Shown here in pieces: positions 9,513-20,065 of a stretch of 57,258 nucleotides of DNA (its first letter is position 1; each line of letters opens with the position of its first letter). A model generated the notes under the pieces. That model searched no databases and was not told the DNA's origin. It saw only the letters and a list, made by a program, of their open reading frames with translations. This stretch comes from an uncultured Flavobacteriaceae bacterium (GTDB lineage Bacteria; Bacteroidota; Bacteroidia; Flavobacteriales; Flavobacteriaceae). The translations under genes and the position numbers were made by a program. The stretch is from the NCBI GenBank assembly GCA_938073895.1, contig CALJFB010000051.1, positions 1 to 57,258 on the forward strand. The letters run 5' to 3'.

Positions 9513-9547
9513 AAAAAAGCCCAAGCAATTTGCTTGGGCTTTTTTTT
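9513..9547 (-). terminator. Intrinsic terminator of sdhCAB
   Basis: A perfect 15-bp stem (GCCCAAGCA / TGCTTGGGC core plus A/T arms) with a 3-base loop at 9513-9545. Read on the minus strand it is followed by an uninterrupted T run. It lies ~40 bp beyond the sdhB stop and separates sdhB from the cytochrome gene. Confidence 0.9.
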
Positions 9548-9583
9548 ATATTTTCTGTAGATATAGAATTAAACTAATTTATT

Positions 9584-10330
9584 CTAACCTTTTAAAGAAG
9601 CTGATAAATACTCACGATTCATACGTGCAATATTTTCTAATGAAATTCCTTTAGGACATTCAACTTCGCAAGCTCCAGTATTGGTACAGTTACCAAAACC
9701 TTCTTCATCCATTTGTTTTACCATATTTAAAACACGGTCTGTAGCTTCAACCTTACCTTGTGGCAATAAAGCAAATTGAGAAACCTTTGCTCCTACAAAT
9801 AACATAGCAGAAGAGTTTTTACAACTTGCTACACAAGCTCCACAACCAATACACGTTGCAGCACTAAAAGCATCGTCTGCATCTTGTTTATTAATAGGAA
9901 TTGAATTAGCGTCTATTGTATTTCCAGATGTATTTACAGAAATAAATCCTCCAGCATGTTGGATACGATCAAAAGCTGTTCTATCTACGACTAAATCCTT
10001 AATAACTGGAAATGCTTTAGCTCTCCATGGTTCTATTACAATAGTTTCGCCATCTTTAAATGTACGCATGTGTAATTGACAAGTCGTTATTAAACGATCT
10101 GGACCATGTGCTTCTCCGTTAATGTATAGTGAACAAGAACCACAGATTCCTTCACGACAATCGTGGTCGAAAGATACTGGCTCGTCACCTTTTTCTATTA
10201 GTTCGTTATTTAAAACATCTAACATTTCAAGGAAAGACATATCAGGTGATACATCGCTAATTGGATAATCAACCATTTTTCCTTTATCGCTAGCGTTTTT
10301 TTGACGCCATATTTTTAAATTTAAATTCAT
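9584..10330 (-). CDS. sdhB: Succinate dehydrogenase / fumarate reductase iron-sulfur subunit
   Basis: A 248-residue electron-transfer subunit of complex II. The 2Fe-2S ligands are in [10 protein letters not shown] plus a distal Cys (TTCQLH). The 4Fe-4S and 3Fe-4S ligands are in [11 protein letters not shown] and in the group [14 protein letters not shown]. It passes electrons from SdhA FAD to the membrane subunit and the quinone (menaquinone in this phylum). Third gene of sdhCAB, 9 bp after sdhA, followed by a strong terminator. Length and motifs are normal. Confidence 0.97.
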   Translation of the reverse strand: MNLNLKIWRQKNASDKGKMVDYPISDVSPDMSFLEMLDVLNNELIEKGDEPVSFDHDCREGICGSCSLYINGEAHGPDRLITTCQLHMRTFKDGETIVIEPWRAKAFPVIKDLVVDRTAFDRIQHAGGFISVNTSGNTIDANSIPINKQDADDAFSAATCIGCGACVASCKNSSAMLFVGAKVSQFALLPQGKVEATDRVLNMVKQMDEEGFGNCTNTGACEVECPKGISLENIARMNREYLSASLKG

Positions 10331-10339
10331 AGCTGCTCT

Positions 10340-12337
10340 TTATTTATAACTTCTTTCTTTCACTTTAATATTCTCGTATTCTAATTCTTCTTTGTGAAGT
10401 ACTGCATCCTTTGGTTCTCCTTTATATTCCCAAGCTGAAACATATTGGAACTCTTTTTTACGGACCGCTTCTCCCTCAGGTGTTTGGTATTCATCCCTAA
10501 AGTGACCTCCTGCAGATTCTTCACGTTGTAAAGCATCTTTAGCAAATAATTCTCCTAACTCTAAGAAATCTGCAACACGACCAGCTTTTGCAAGCTCTTC
10601 GTTAAATTCATTTTGTGTTCCTGGCACTCTAACATCTTTCCAAAATTCTGATCTTAATTCTGATATTTCAATGATTGCAGATTTTAAATCTTCTGCGTTT
10701 CTTGCCATTCCACATTTGTTCCACATAATTTTCCCTAATTTCCTATGGAAATAATCTACAGAATGTGTTCCGTTATTGTTAATTAAATGATCTAAATTTT
10801 TTCTTACTTCATTCTCTACTTCTTCAAATTCTTTTGAATCTGTAGAAATTGGACCAGTTCTAATATCATCTGCTAAATAATCACCAATTGTGTATGGTAA
10901 AACAAAATAACCATCGGCTAAACCTTGCATTAATGCAGAAGCTCCAAGTCTGTTTGCACCATGATCAGAGAAGTTAGCTTCTCCTATAGCATACAATCCA
11001 GGCACATTTGTCATTAAATTATAATCAACCCAAAGTCCACCCATTGTGTAATGTACTGCAGGGTAAATCATCATAGGTGTTTCGTATGGATTTTCATCTA
11101 CAATTTTTTCATACATCTGGAATAAGTTACCATATTTAGCTTTAACTATTTCCTGTCCTAATTTCTTTACTAATGCATCGTCGTTTTCATTTAAACCTTT
11201 AATATGCGCTTGCTCTTTACCATAACGCATAAAAGCAGAAGCAAAATCTAGATACACAGCTTCTCCAGTTGCATTTACACCAAAACCAGCATCACTACGC
11301 TCTTTTGCTGCTCGGGAAGCAACATCTCTTGGTACTAAATTACCAAATGCAGGATAACGACGTTCTAAATAGTAATCTCTATCTTCTTCAGCAAGTTGAG
11401 TAGGCTTTAAGGTTTTATTTCTAATTGCCTCTACATCTTTTTTATGTTTTGGCACCCAAATACGTCCATCATTCCTAAGAGATTCAGACATTAACGTAAG
11501 TTTAGACTGGTGATCTCCTGAAACAGGAATACATGTTGGGTGAATTTGTGTGTAACAAGGATTTGCAAAATGAGCACCACGCTTGTGAGCTTTCCAAGCT
11601 GCTGTTACGTTAGAACCCATTGCATTTGTTGATAGGAAAAATACGTTACCGTAACCTCCAGTTCCAAGAACTACAGCATGAGCTGAGTGACGTTCTATGT
11701 CTCCATTAATTAAATTACGTGTTATAATTCCACGAGCTTTTCCATCAACTTTAACAACGTCAAGCATTTCATGACGGTTGTACATTTTAATTTTACCACG
11801 ACCAATTTGACGGTTCATAGCAGAATAAGCTCCTAATAGTAATTGTTGTCCTGTTTGTCCAGCTGCATAAAAAGTACGAGAAACTAATACACCACCAAAA
11901 GATCGGTTATCTAACAACCCACCATATTCACGAGCAAAAGGAACTCCTTGAGCAACACATTGATCAATAATATTTGTAGAAACCTCAGCTAAACGATAAA
12001 CATTTGCCTCTCTAGAGCGGTAATCTCCACCTTTTACAGTATCGTAAAATAATCTGTATGTAGAATCTCCATCTCCTTGGTAATTTTTCGCTGCATTAAT
12101 TCCACCTTGTGCAGCAATTGAATGCGCACGTCTTGGAGAATCTTGAAAACAAAATGCTTTTACGTTATATCCTAACTCTGCAAGCGTTGCAGCAGCTGAT
12201 CCTCCAGCTAAACCAGTACCAACAACTATTACGTCTATATTACGTTTGTTTGCTGGATTAACAAGATCAATTTTATTTTTATAATTAGTCCATTTGTCTG
12301 CAATTGGACCTTTTGGTATTTTTGAATCTAAAGCCAT
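10340..12337 (-). CDS. sdhA: Succinate dehydrogenase / fumarate reductase flavoprotein subunit
   Basis: A 665-residue catalytic subunit that interconverts succinate and fumarate on the cytoplasmic face. The dinucleotide fold is at [18 protein letters not shown], the FAD-attachment His motif at [14 protein letters not shown], and the substrate-site segments HPTCIP and [13 protein letters not shown] are present. Length is that of the longer SdhA type found in Bacteroidota and Epsilonproteobacteria. It is 13 bp downstream of sdhC and 9 bp upstream of sdhB, so the three are one transcript. Confidence 0.97.
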   Translation of the reverse strand: MALDSKIPKGPIADKWTNYKNKIDLVNPANKRNIDVIVVGTGLAGGSAAATLAELGYNVKAFCFQDSPRRAHSIAAQGGINAAKNYQGDGDSTYRLFYDTVKGGDYRSREANVYRLAEVSTNIIDQCVAQGVPFAREYGGLLDNRSFGGVLVSRTFYAAGQTGQQLLLGAYSAMNRQIGRGKIKMYNRHEMLDVVKVDGKARGIITRNLINGDIERHSAHAVVLGTGGYGNVFFLSTNAMGSNVTAAWKAHKRGAHFANPCYTQIHPTCIPVSGDHQSKLTLMSESLRNDGRIWVPKHKKDVEAIRNKTLKPTQLAEEDRDYYLERRYPAFGNLVPRDVASRAAKERSDAGFGVNATGEAVYLDFASAFMRYGKEQAHIKGLNENDDALVKKLGQEIVKAKYGNLFQMYEKIVDENPYETPMMIYPAVHYTMGGLWVDYNLMTNVPGLYAIGEANFSDHGANRLGASALMQGLADGYFVLPYTIGDYLADDIRTGPISTDSKEFEEVENEVRKNLDHLINNNGTHSVDYFHRKLGKIMWNKCGMARNAEDLKSAIIEISELRSEFWKDVRVPGTQNEFNEELAKAGRVADFLELGELFAKDALQREESAGGHFRDEYQTPEGEAVRKKEFQYVSAWEYKGEPKDAVLHKEELEYENIKVKERSYK

Positions 12338-12350
12338 AGTAAACTATATT

Positions 12351-13037
12351 TTAGTGGTTTAAAAAATGAAAAATTGCAATAAAAATAAATCCAACTGGAA
12401 TACCAATTGCATAAATTTTACTAAATGTTTTCAAACCTTTTGTGTATTTATTATTTGCTCCAATAGATTGGAATGCCGAATTAAACCCATGTAATAAATG
12501 TAGTGCTAAAAAGATAAAAGCAATAACATAAAGAACAACTCTCCAAGCATCAACAAATTTATGTTGTAATTCTTCATAATATCTTAATCCACTTTCAGAG
12601 TTACTTGGATCAATAAGTCCAGACATATCACCATCAATAAATTTAGTGGTTACTTCTGGCAACCAGAAATCGTAGAAATGAAGGACTACAAACGCTAGAA
12701 TAGCTAGTCCACTCCATATCATATTACGACTCATCCAAGTAGAATTTGCACCGCCATTATTTTTAGCATAACTAATTTGTCTTGCTTTGTTGTTTTTAAT
12801 CTCTAATATGAATCCCATTACAAAATGAAAAACAACACCAAAGATTAATACTGGTTGTAATAAATACTGAATAACCCAAAATGTTCCCATAAAGTGAGAA
12901 ACTTCGTTAAACGTATCTGGACTTAATACAGATAAAATGTTAATTGAGAAATGCTGTAGTAAGAAAACCATTAGAAAGAGTGCTGAAAGTGCCATAGCAA
13001 ACTTTCTTCCTATTGAAGAATTTAAAATTCCGCTCAT
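12351..13037 (-). CDS. sdhC: Succinate dehydrogenase cytochrome b subunit
   Basis: A 228-residue single-subunit membrane anchor with five hydrophobic helices and several intramembrane His (LQHFS, FHFVMG, LHFYDF, LHLLHGF) suited to two b hemes, as in B-type complex II with one membrane subunit. The open frame extends to a TTG at 13085, but a canonical promoter lies at 13065-13096, so a start at 13085 would be upstream of transcription. ATG 13037 (MSGILNSSIGRK) is therefore the start. First gene of sdhCAB. Confidence 0.95.
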   Translation of the reverse strand: MSGILNSSIGRKFAMALSALFLMVFLLQHFSINILSVLSPDTFNEVSHFMGTFWVIQYLLQPVLIFGVVFHFVMGFILEIKNNKARQISYAKNNGGANSTWMSRNMIWSGLAILAFVVLHFYDFWLPEVTTKFIDGDMSGLIDPSNSESGLRYYEELQHKFVDAWRVVLYVIAFIFLALHLLHGFNSAFQSIGANNKYTKGLKTFSKIYAIGIPVGFIFIAIFHFLNH

Positions 13038-13064
13038 TATTTTATAGTTAAATTGATTGTCAAA

Positions 13065-13096
13065 CAAAGATAAGGTGCAAAGCAAACTCTTACAAA
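13065..13096 (-). promoter_or_regulatory. sdhCAB promoter (Bacteroidota type)
   Basis: On the minus strand TTTG (13093-13096) and TATCTTTG (13065-13072) are separated by 20 bases. This is a near-ideal TTTG/TAnnTTTG pair. It gives a ~25-nt leader to ATG 13037 and rules out the upstream TTG start. Confidence 0.7.
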
Positions 13097-13198
13097 TATT
13101 AACTCTTAATTATAGGCTTATTTAGAATGGGTTTAATTAGAAACCAATTTTGTTTAACTTTTTACTTGTTTATTTTTAAACTAAGCTATGTAAAACCA

Positions 13199-16009
13199 TT
13201 ACTTAACCTTAAACTTTTTTTCTACACCATTAAAATCAAGAACATAAACACCTTTTGGTAAATAACTTTCTCCATTTTTGGCAGCTTCAATATCTAAACT
13301 CGTGTCTTCTTTAAGCAATGCTTTAAGGCCTTTTTTAGTTAAAGTTAGATTATAACGCGCAGAATTAAAACCTTTATCTGCTCTTATAGTAAATCGATTT
13401 AATTCTTTTTTAGTTTCAGACAGAACTTTTACCTCAATTTCTTGTGGTTTATTAGAAAATATTTGAAACTCTAAGCTTGGTTCTGAAGCTTTTAACCATT
13501 TACTCCAAGAATTTCCCCAATATGAAGAATGATTTACGTTTTCAAGATCAAAAACAGTAATAGTTTCTTTTAAAAATGAATCTGAATAATTTTGAAGCGT
13601 TCTTATGTTCGTTTTATAAATGCTTCGTCCGTGCGTTCCTAACAACAAATCTCCAGACGCCTTTTGCAGGACTAAATCGTGCACAGCAACTGCTGGTAAA
13701 TTACCCGAAAAAGCGTGCCAATTTTCACCTTTATTAAAAGAAATATAAGCACCATTATCTGTTCCCAAATACAAGATGTTTTCTTTTTCTAAATCTTCTC
13801 TTAAAACGTTTACTGGCGACTTTGCAATCCCAGAATCTATAAGTTCCCAAGTTACTCCATAATCTTTAGACTTGTAGACATAACTTTTAAAATCGTCGTC
13901 CCTGTAACCATTTAAAGTAACATAGACATGTTCTTTTTCATGTTGAGAAGCTACTACACGCGTAACCCACAAATCTTGTGGTAAGTTATTAGAGATAACT
14001 GTCCAAGTTGCACCTGCATTTTTTGTGATTTGCACCAAACCGTCATCCGATCCTGTATAAATTAATCCAAATTTAAAAGGCGATTCGCTAATTGTAGTTA
14101 AAGTTCCAAAAGCTACATTTCCTTTTTTTCCACCTTTGGTTAAATCTGCAGAAATAGCTTCCCAATCGTTTCCTTGATTTAAAGAACGCATTAATTTGTT
14201 TCCTCCTAAGTATAAAATATCCTGATTGTGGGACGATAATAAAATTGGTGTTTGCCAATTAAATCTATAAGGACTTTCGCCTAACAAATGTTTGGGCTGA
14301 ATGTATTTTCGAGCGTTGGTTTCTCTATTAATTCTATAATAATTACCAAACTGATAACCTGTGTAAACAATGTTAGAATTTCTAGTATCAATTTGAATTT
14401 GCATTCCATCTCCACCCATAATATTTTTATAAGGTTGTTGTCCAGATTGCTGCCAGGATTTATTAATCTGTGCATTATTTGGCGCAACCCAAACTCCATT
14501 ATCTTGTAATCCACCATAAACATTATAAGGCGTTTCATTATCTACATTTACAGTGTAAAACTGGCCAACTGGATTTACGTTTAGTTTTTCCCAAGTTTCG
14601 CCATCGTCGTAACTCATGTTTAAACCGCCATCATTTCCATTAATTAAATGACCTGCTTTTTTAGGATTTACCCAAAGTGCTTGGTGATCTGCGTGAACAT
14701 TTTCTCTGCTTATAGATTTAAATGTTTTACCTGCATCTTTAGATTTTAAAATAGGAACACCTAAAATATAGATATTATCTTGATTTTGAAGATCCACTCT
14801 AATTTCGCCAAAATAATAGCCATAGCTATAGACCAAATCGTCTAAATAGTCCTTATGTGTTTTAGACCAATTTTTACCGCCATTAACTGTTTTGTATACT
14901 TCTGCGCCAACTACTGGCGTATTAAAAAGCATAGAATTAGCATCTTCTAAATAATGTGCCAAATCTATAGGTTTTACGTTGCCGCTTCTAACCATTTGCT
15001 TTACATTTTCTGCACGGTATTTTTCTTGAAAATTATTTGTTTTTAAAAAGCCATTTAATTTTTTATCGGTTAAAGCCAAAAACTCGGTTTCGGACATTGT
15101 TTTAAAATCGTCTTTAGTTAAACCACGTTTTTTATTTTTTTTTGGTTCCAAAGGTCTTCTTGCCTGATTATCGTGATACGCATAAATCGTTTCAGCATTA
15201 AAAACGGCTAAACCAATTCTACCAACCGTATCTCCTGTTACAAATCCACTTTGTACTGTAGAAATTTTAATCCATGTAGTTCCTGCATCTTTACTTTTAT
15301 ATATTGCTGAATTGTTTCCGTTTCCATTAAAATTCCATGCTTTTCTATCTTTAGTCCAAGAAGCCGCATACATAACATTAAAATTTTCTGGCGCATATTG
15401 AACATCAATAATTCCGCTTAAATTGTCTACAAAAAGTGTTTTATTCCACGTTTTTCCACCATTTAATGTTTTATAAATTCCTCTATCTTGATTTGACGTA
15501 TATAAACTTCCTAAAACACCAATAACAACTTCGTCTTTATTATTAGGGTTTATTACAATACGACCAATATGTTGCGAATTTGGTAATCCAATATGTTCCC
15601 AGTTTTCGCCATTATCTGTAGATTTTAATACTCCAATTCCTGCGTAAGATGATCGTGAACTGTTATTTTCTCCAGTACCAACATAAATGGTTTTGCTGTC
15701 CCAATGCACCGCAATATCTCCTACATTTTGGGTTGGATAATTATCCATAATTGGCATAAAGCTACTTCCATTATTTTTTGTATACCAAACGCCACCAGAT
15801 GCGTAAGCCACATAAAACTCGCTTGGGTTATTTGGGTTAACAGCTACATCTACAACACGACCACTCATTACAGTAGGTCCAATATTTTTAAAGGCTATAT
15901 TTTTAACTATAGATTGTGCTTTAAAATCTTGAAGTTTTAAAGCGTCTTGCTGAGCATCAACCGAAGAAACTAAAGTAAAAAAAGCTAGAATAGAACATAA
16001 TATTTTCAT
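13199..16009 (-). CDS. Exported BNR/sortilin-like repeat protein
   Basis: A 936-residue protein with a signal peptide (ILAFFTLVSSVDA). It is built from beta-propeller blades marked by Asp-box motifs such as STDNGENW, TLNGGKTW, SKDAGTTW, TVNGGKNW, SKDAGKTF and SKDYGVTW. This is the WD40/YVTN/BNR-like family common in Flavobacteria, often annotated as sortilin or glycosyl hydrolase without proof; no sialidase catalytic set is recognisable. A helical insertion (~290-345, LTKDDFKTMSE) interrupts the propeller. The C-terminal ~100 residues form a beta domain ending KKFKVK, not a typical sorting tail. Transcribed alone; function unknown. Confidence 0.85.
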   Translation of the reverse strand: MKILCSILAFFTLVSSVDAQQDALKLQDFKAQSIVKNIAFKNIGPTVMSGRVVDVAVNPNNPSEFYVAYASGGVWYTKNNGSSFMPIMDNYPTQNVGDIAVHWDSKTIYVGTGENNSSRSSYAGIGVLKSTDNGENWEHIGLPNSQHIGRIVINPNNKDEVVIGVLGSLYTSNQDRGIYKTLNGGKTWNKTLFVDNLSGIIDVQYAPENFNVMYAASWTKDRKAWNFNGNGNNSAIYKSKDAGTTWIKISTVQSGFVTGDTVGRIGLAVFNAETIYAYHDNQARRPLEPKKNKKRGLTKDDFKTMSETEFLALTDKKLNGFLKTNNFQEKYRAENVKQMVRSGNVKPIDLAHYLEDANSMLFNTPVVGAEVYKTVNGGKNWSKTHKDYLDDLVYSYGYYFGEIRVDLQNQDNIYILGVPILKSKDAGKTFKSISRENVHADHQALWVNPKKAGHLINGNDGGLNMSYDDGETWEKLNVNPVGQFYTVNVDNETPYNVYGGLQDNGVWVAPNNAQINKSWQQSGQQPYKNIMGGDGMQIQIDTRNSNIVYTGYQFGNYYRINRETNARKYIQPKHLLGESPYRFNWQTPILLSSHNQDILYLGGNKLMRSLNQGNDWEAISADLTKGGKKGNVAFGTLTTISESPFKFGLIYTGSDDGLVQITKNAGATWTVISNNLPQDLWVTRVVASQHEKEHVYVTLNGYRDDDFKSYVYKSKDYGVTWELIDSGIAKSPVNVLREDLEKENILYLGTDNGAYISFNKGENWHAFSGNLPAVAVHDLVLQKASGDLLLGTHGRSIYKTNIRTLQNYSDSFLKETITVFDLENVNHSSYWGNSWSKWLKASEPSLEFQIFSNKPQEIEVKVLSETKKELNRFTIRADKGFNSARYNLTLTKKGLKALLKEDTSLDIEAAKNGESYLPKGVYVLDFNGVEKKFKVK

Positions 16010-16122
16010 AATGAATTTGATATTTTGAATTAATTCCGTAAAAATTCACCTTAAAAATACAGAAGAAAACGCGTAAAACGCTATAAATAGCTTAAAAACT
16101 ACAAGTTTGACGTAAATAAGCG

Positions 16123-16130
16123 TACTTTTG
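16123..16130 (+). promoter_or_regulatory. Putative -7 element of the helicase gene
   Basis: TACTTTTG matches TAnnTTTG and lies 48 bases before ATG 16179. A TTTG occurs 13 bases upstream, closer than the usual ~19, so the -33 element is uncertain. It argues against starts upstream of ~16137. Confidence 0.45.
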
Positions 16131-16178
16131 CGACTTATATATACCCAAAACGTAATTATTGGGTTTGAAATACAATTT

Positions 16179-17468
16179 ATGACATTTGAAGAATTAGGCC
16201 TATCAGAACACATTTTGAAAGCCGTTAAAGCGAAAGGTTATACACAACCATCGCCTATACAAGAAAAAGCAATTCCACACATATTAGAAGGTAAAGATGT
16301 TTTAGCCTCTGCACAAACAGGAACCGGAAAAACTGCCGGATTTACTTTACCAATTTTAGAAATTCTAGCTGCAACTAAAAAAGAAGGGAAAAGACCAATT
16401 AGATCTTTAATTCTTACACCAACAAGAGAATTAGCTGCGCAAGTTTATGAAAACGTTAGAGAATACAGCGAGCATTTAGATATTAAATGTGCTGTTATTT
16501 TTGGTGGCGTAAAAGCCAAAGCTCAAATTACAACATTACGTCGTGGCGTAGATGTTTTAGTTGCAACACCAGGACGCTTATTAGATTTAGAAAGTCAAGG
16601 CGCATTATCTTTAAAACGCGTAAAAGTTTTTGTTTTAGATGAAGCAGATAGAATGCTTGATATGGGGTTTTTAAGAGACATTAAAAAAGTAATCTCTTTA
16701 ATGCCAAGCGAAAGACAAAATTTATTGTTTTCGGCTACGTTTTCTAAAGATATTAAAACTTTAGCGCATACTTTTTTAAACAATCCTGTATCTGTTGAAG
16801 CTACTCCAGAAAATACAGCTACAGAAACTATTACACAACGTGTTTACAATGTTGATAAAGGTAAAAAAACAGAAGTGTTAATTAATTTAATTAAAGACGG
16901 AAATTGGAGTCAGGTTTTAATTTTTACGCGTACAAAACACGGCGCAAATAAATTAACAGAAAAGCTTAACAAAGCCAATATTACAGCAGCCGCAATTCAT
17001 GGAAATAAAAGTCAAGCCGCAAGAACTAAAGCTTTAGCTAATTTTAAAAGTAATAGTATTAGAGTTTTAGTAGCTACAGATATTGCAGCTCGTGGATTAG
17101 ACATTCCACTTTTACCACACGTTGTTAACTTTGAACTACCAAATGTACCGGAAGATTACGTACATAGAATTGGTAGAACAGGTCGTGCTGGAGCAAAAGG
17201 AGAAGCAATTTCTTTAGTTTGTAGTGAAGAAATGGACTATAAGAAAGCCATAGAAAAAGTATTAAACGAACGTTTAGAAACCGGTATTATTCCAGGTTAC
17301 GAACCTACAGATACTGCGCCACCAAAAAAGGCGGCAACTCAAAAAAACAAAAAGAAATATTCAGACAACAAAGGTTCTGGATCTGCAAGACCTAAAAGAC
17401 AAAGACCTTCTAACCGAAGAACCGATGACCAAAAAGGACGCAACTCTGGAGATAGAAGACGTTCTTAA
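16179..17468 (+). CDS. DEAD-box ATP-dependent RNA helicase, RhlE-like
   Basis: A 429-residue helicase that remodels structured RNA or ribosome assembly intermediates. All core motifs are visible in order: Q motif (GYTQPSPIQ), motif I AQTGTGKT, Ia [54 protein letters not shown]. The C-terminal ~55 residues are basic and low complexity (KRQRPSNRR, end GDRRRS), typical RNA-binding tails of RhlE members. The frame is open further upstream, but ATG 16179 (MTFEELGLS) is the family start and follows the putative promoter. Confidence 0.95.
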   Translation: MTFEELGLSEHILKAVKAKGYTQPSPIQEKAIPHILEGKDVLASAQTGTGKTAGFTLPILEILAATKKEGKRPIRSLILTPTRELAAQVYENVREYSEHLDIKCAVIFGGVKAKAQITTLRRGVDVLVATPGRLLDLESQGALSLKRVKVFVLDEADRMLDMGFLRDIKKVISLMPSERQNLLFSATFSKDIKTLAHTFLNNPVSVEATPENTATETITQRVYNVDKGKKTEVLINLIKDGNWSQVLIFTRTKHGANKLTEKLNKANITAAAIHGNKSQAARTKALANFKSNSIRVLVATDIAARGLDIPLLPHVVNFELPNVPEDYVHRIGRTGRAGAKGEAISLVCSEEMDYKKAIEKVLNERLETGIIPGYEPTDTAPPKKAATQKNKKKYSDNKGSGSARPKRQRPSNRRTDDQKGRNSGDRRRS

Positions 17469-17530
17469 TTTTTAGAATTAATTAGGAGTTATTACCTTTG
17501 ATTAAGATTATTTTTTAAAAAATACATGCT

Positions 17531-18823
17531 ATGAAATACAACAGAATAGATTCTAAGTTGTTTATTAAAAACAGAAAAAACTTTGCTGCAAAAATGCAAC
17601 CTAAAGGGATTGCTTTTTTTAACTCTAACGATATTTATCCTGTTAGTGCAGATAGTACGTTACCTTTTGCACAACACAGAGATATCTTTTATTTAAGTGG
17701 TGTAGATCAAGAAGAAAGCATTTTAGTTTTATTTCCAGATTGTCCTAATCCTAAAAATCGTGAGGTTTTATTTTTAAAAGAAACCAGTGATTTAATTGCT
17801 GTTTGGGAAGGCGAAAAATTAACTAAAGAAGCTGCTTTTGCAACAAGTGGTGTAAAAACCGTGTATTGGTTATCTGATTTACATAAAGTCTTAGCCGAAA
17901 TGTTATCTCAGGCCGAAACTATTTATATAAATACTAACGAACATTACCGTGCAAATGTAGAAACACAAACGCGCGAAGATCGTTTTACAAAATGGCTTAA
18001 AGAAAAATATCCTGCGCATAGCGTAGCCAAATCAAACCCTATTTTACAGCGTTTACGCTCTATAAAAGATCCAATTGAGTTAGATTTAATGCAAAAAGCC
18101 TGCGATATTACCAACAAAGGTATGCGCCGTGTTTTAAACTTTACAAAACCTGGTGTTTTTGAATACAATTTAGAAGCCGAATTTATGCACGAGTTTCTAA
18201 ATAACAGATCAGATGGATTTGCTTACACGCCAATTATAGCCTCTGGAAATAACGCCAACGTATTACATTATATAGAAAACAACCAAGAGTGTAAAGCTGG
18301 AGATCTAATTCTTATAGATGCTGGCGCAAGCTATGCTAATTATAGTAGCGATATGACTAGAACAATTCCTGTTTCTGGACGTTTTACAGACCGACAAAAA
18401 GCGGTTTACAATGCTGTAAATAGAGTAAAAAACGATGCGACTAAATTATTAGTTCCCGGAACAATTTGGGCCGATTACCACGTAGAAGTTGGTAAAATGA
18501 TGACTAGCGAATTATTAGGTTTAGGCTTATTAGACAAGGCAGACGTGCAAAACGAAAATCCAGATTGGCCAGCATACAAAAAATACTTTATGCACGGTAC
18601 AAGTCACCATATTGGATTAGATACACACGATTACGGACTTTTAACTGAGCCAATGCAAGAAAATATGGTTTTTACAGTTGAACCTGGTATTTATATTCCA
18701 GACGAAAACTTAGGAATTAGATTAGAAGACGATTTAGTTATTCAAGCTAACGGAGCACCTTTTAACTTAATGAGAGATATTCCAATTGAAATTGAAGAAA
18801 TTGAAGATTTAATGAACAAATAA
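17531..18823 (+). CDS. Xaa-Pro aminopeptidase (aminopeptidase P, M24B)
   Basis: A 430-residue cytosolic metallopeptidase that removes N-terminal residues preceding Pro. The N-terminal AMP_N domain (to ~170) is followed by the pita-bread fold with the dinuclear metal ligands: Asp in LIDAGASYANYSSDMTR, His in MHGTSHHIGLDTHD, Glu in TVEPGIYIP and Glu in GIRLEDD. A TACCTTTG box at 17493-17500 may be its own -7 element. It is closed by the hairpin at 18845. The neighbouring S46 and M28 peptidases make this a region with several peptidases, although they are not in one operon. Confidence 0.95.
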   Translation: MKYNRIDSKLFIKNRKNFAAKMQPKGIAFFNSNDIYPVSADSTLPFAQHRDIFYLSGVDQEESILVLFPDCPNPKNREVLFLKETSDLIAVWEGEKLTKEAAFATSGVKTVYWLSDLHKVLAEMLSQAETIYINTNEHYRANVETQTREDRFTKWLKEKYPAHSVAKSNPILQRLRSIKDPIELDLMQKACDITNKGMRRVLNFTKPGVFEYNLEAEFMHEFLNNRSDGFAYTPIIASGNNANVLHYIENNQECKAGDLILIDAGASYANYSSDMTRTIPVSGRFTDRQKAVYNAVNRVKNDATKLLVPGTIWADYHVEVGKMMTSELLGLGLLDKADVQNENPDWPAYKKYFMHGTSHHIGLDTHDYGLLTEPMQENMVFTVEPGIYIPDENLGIRLEDDLVIQANGAPFNLMRDIPIEIEEIEDLMNK

Positions 18824-18844
18824 TCTTCTTTAACTTATAGATTT

Positions 18845-18874
18845 AAAACCACTACATTGTTAGTGGTTTTTTTG
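18845..18874 (+). terminator. Intrinsic terminator after aminopeptidase P
   Basis: AAAACCACTA (18845-18854) pairs with TAGTGGTTTT (18861-18870) across a 6-base loop, followed by more T. It begins 21 bp after the stop codon. The remnant of brnQ on the other strand ends against it. Confidence 0.85.
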
Positions 18875-18886
18875 TGCTTTTAATTT

Positions 18887-19185
18887 AGAAAATAAGATTA
18901 CAAAAGCTGTAAAAGGTATTTCGTATGTAATACTTGCTGTTCTTGGCGCAGGTAGCAGCACACAAATTATATAAATAACAAAACAATAAATACTAGTAAA
19001 TAATGGAGATACTTTTTTAGCAAAATCGAATAATGCCCCTTACAATTTTGCATGAGCTAAAATAGCTAACCACCAATTCTCGCCAGCCTGAACACCTAAA
19101 AATGGTTGTAAAACAAGCTAAACCTACCAAAACACTTAAAAAATAATACAAAGCTAGTTATTAGTATTTCTTTAGTTTTATTCAT
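18887..19185 (-). pseudogene. brnQ: Remnant of branched-chain amino acid carrier BrnQ
   Basis: On the minus strand, ATG 19185 opens MNKTKEILITSFVLF, the typical BrnQ N-terminus. A frameshift near residue 25 is followed by QPFLGVQAGENWWL, then an internal deletion of roughly a dozen codons, then AILAHAKL. A TAA stop replaces the expected Gln codon (AAATTG-TAA-GGG where AAATTG-CAA-GGG is expected), and the same frame continues GALFDFAKKVSPLF and LLPAPRTASITYE before similarity stops near 18887. BrnQ is normally ~430 residues with 12 helices; only ~100 are left. So this is a decayed Na+-coupled Ile/Leu/Val importer gene. The family motifs are recalled, not searched. Confidence 0.85.
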
Positions 19186-19220
19186 TTCAGGAATTTATCT
19201 TTACCGAATATAATAGAAAA

Positions 19221-19997
19221 ATGATTTTAGAACACAAAAGTGCCAATATATTTTATTCCGTAATAGGAACTGGAGAACCTATTGTTTTATTACACGGTTT
19301 TTTAGAAAACAGCACTATGTGGGTTAATTTAATTGAAGAATTATCTAGAAAAAATCAAGTTATTGTTATAGATTTATTAGGTCATGGAAAATCGGATTGC
19401 TTAGGTTATGTTCATACCATGGAAGATTTTTCCTATGCTGTAAAAGCTATTTTAAATCATTTAGAAATATCTACTTATAAAATTATAGGCCATTCTCTTG
19501 GTGGCTATATTGCCTTGGCTTTAGCTAAATTAAAGCCTGCTAATATTAAGAGTTTGTGTTTAATGAATTCTACACCAGAAGTAGATACAAAAGATCGTAT
19601 TATAATTAGAAATAGAGCCATAAAAACAGCGAAAAAATACTACGAAAGCTTAGTTTCTATGTCTATAAGTAATTTGTTTTTTACAGAAAACAGAGATGTG
19701 TTTTCTAAAGATATTGAAGCTCTTAAAACTGAAGCCTTAAAAACACCAATTCAAGGTTATATTGCCGCTCAAGAAGGTATGAAAAACAGAAAAAATCAAA
19801 CCGAGTTTTTAAAAAATGCTACTTTTAAAAAATTAATAATTGCTGGAATAAAAGATCCTGTTTTGGATTTTGAAACTTTAAAAACTGTAGCTTCAGATTG
19901 TAATACAGAATTTATAGCGTTACAAGGCGGACACATGAGTCAAATAGAAGATTTAGCCGATTTAAAATCGGCCTTACTTCAATTTATTAAAGCTTAA
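19221..19997 (+). CDS. Alpha/beta hydrolase
   Basis: A 258-residue cytosolic hydrolase with the complete fold signature: oxyanion segment LLHGFLENSTMW, nucleophile elbow GHSLGGY (Ser92), acid Asp in IAGIKDPVLD and His in QGGHMSQIED near the C-terminus. It belongs to the broad esterase, haloperoxidase and MenH-like group; the substrate cannot be read from sequence. Its start is 35 bp from the brnQ remnant, which is divergent. The stop is 68 bp from that of convergent thiL, with no clear shared hairpin. Confidence 0.88.
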   Translation: MILEHKSANIFYSVIGTGEPIVLLHGFLENSTMWVNLIEELSRKNQVIVIDLLGHGKSDCLGYVHTMEDFSYAVKAILNHLEISTYKIIGHSLGGYIALALAKLKPANIKSLCLMNSTPEVDTKDRIIIRNRAIKTAKKYYESLVSMSISNLFFTENRDVFSKDIEALKTEALKTPIQGYIAAQEGMKNRKNQTEFLKNATFKKLIIAGIKDPVLDFETLKTVASDCNTEFIALQGGHMSQIEDLADLKSALLQFIKA

Positions 19998-20065
19998 TAT
20001 TCAATTTTTTTGTGCGTTTAACCGGAGTACAAACCTAAACTTGGCAGCTTATTAAATTACACTAA

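Noticed and set aside
13038-13085. Longer sdhC starting at TTG 13085
   Set aside because: A canonical promoter at 13065-13096 places the start of transcription downstream of it; family members start at MSGIL-like sequence.
19221-19997. Assignment of the alpha/beta hydrolase as MenH or haloperoxidase
   Set aside because: The Ser-Asp-His triad is clear but no men or other pathway gene is nearby; specificity cannot be read.
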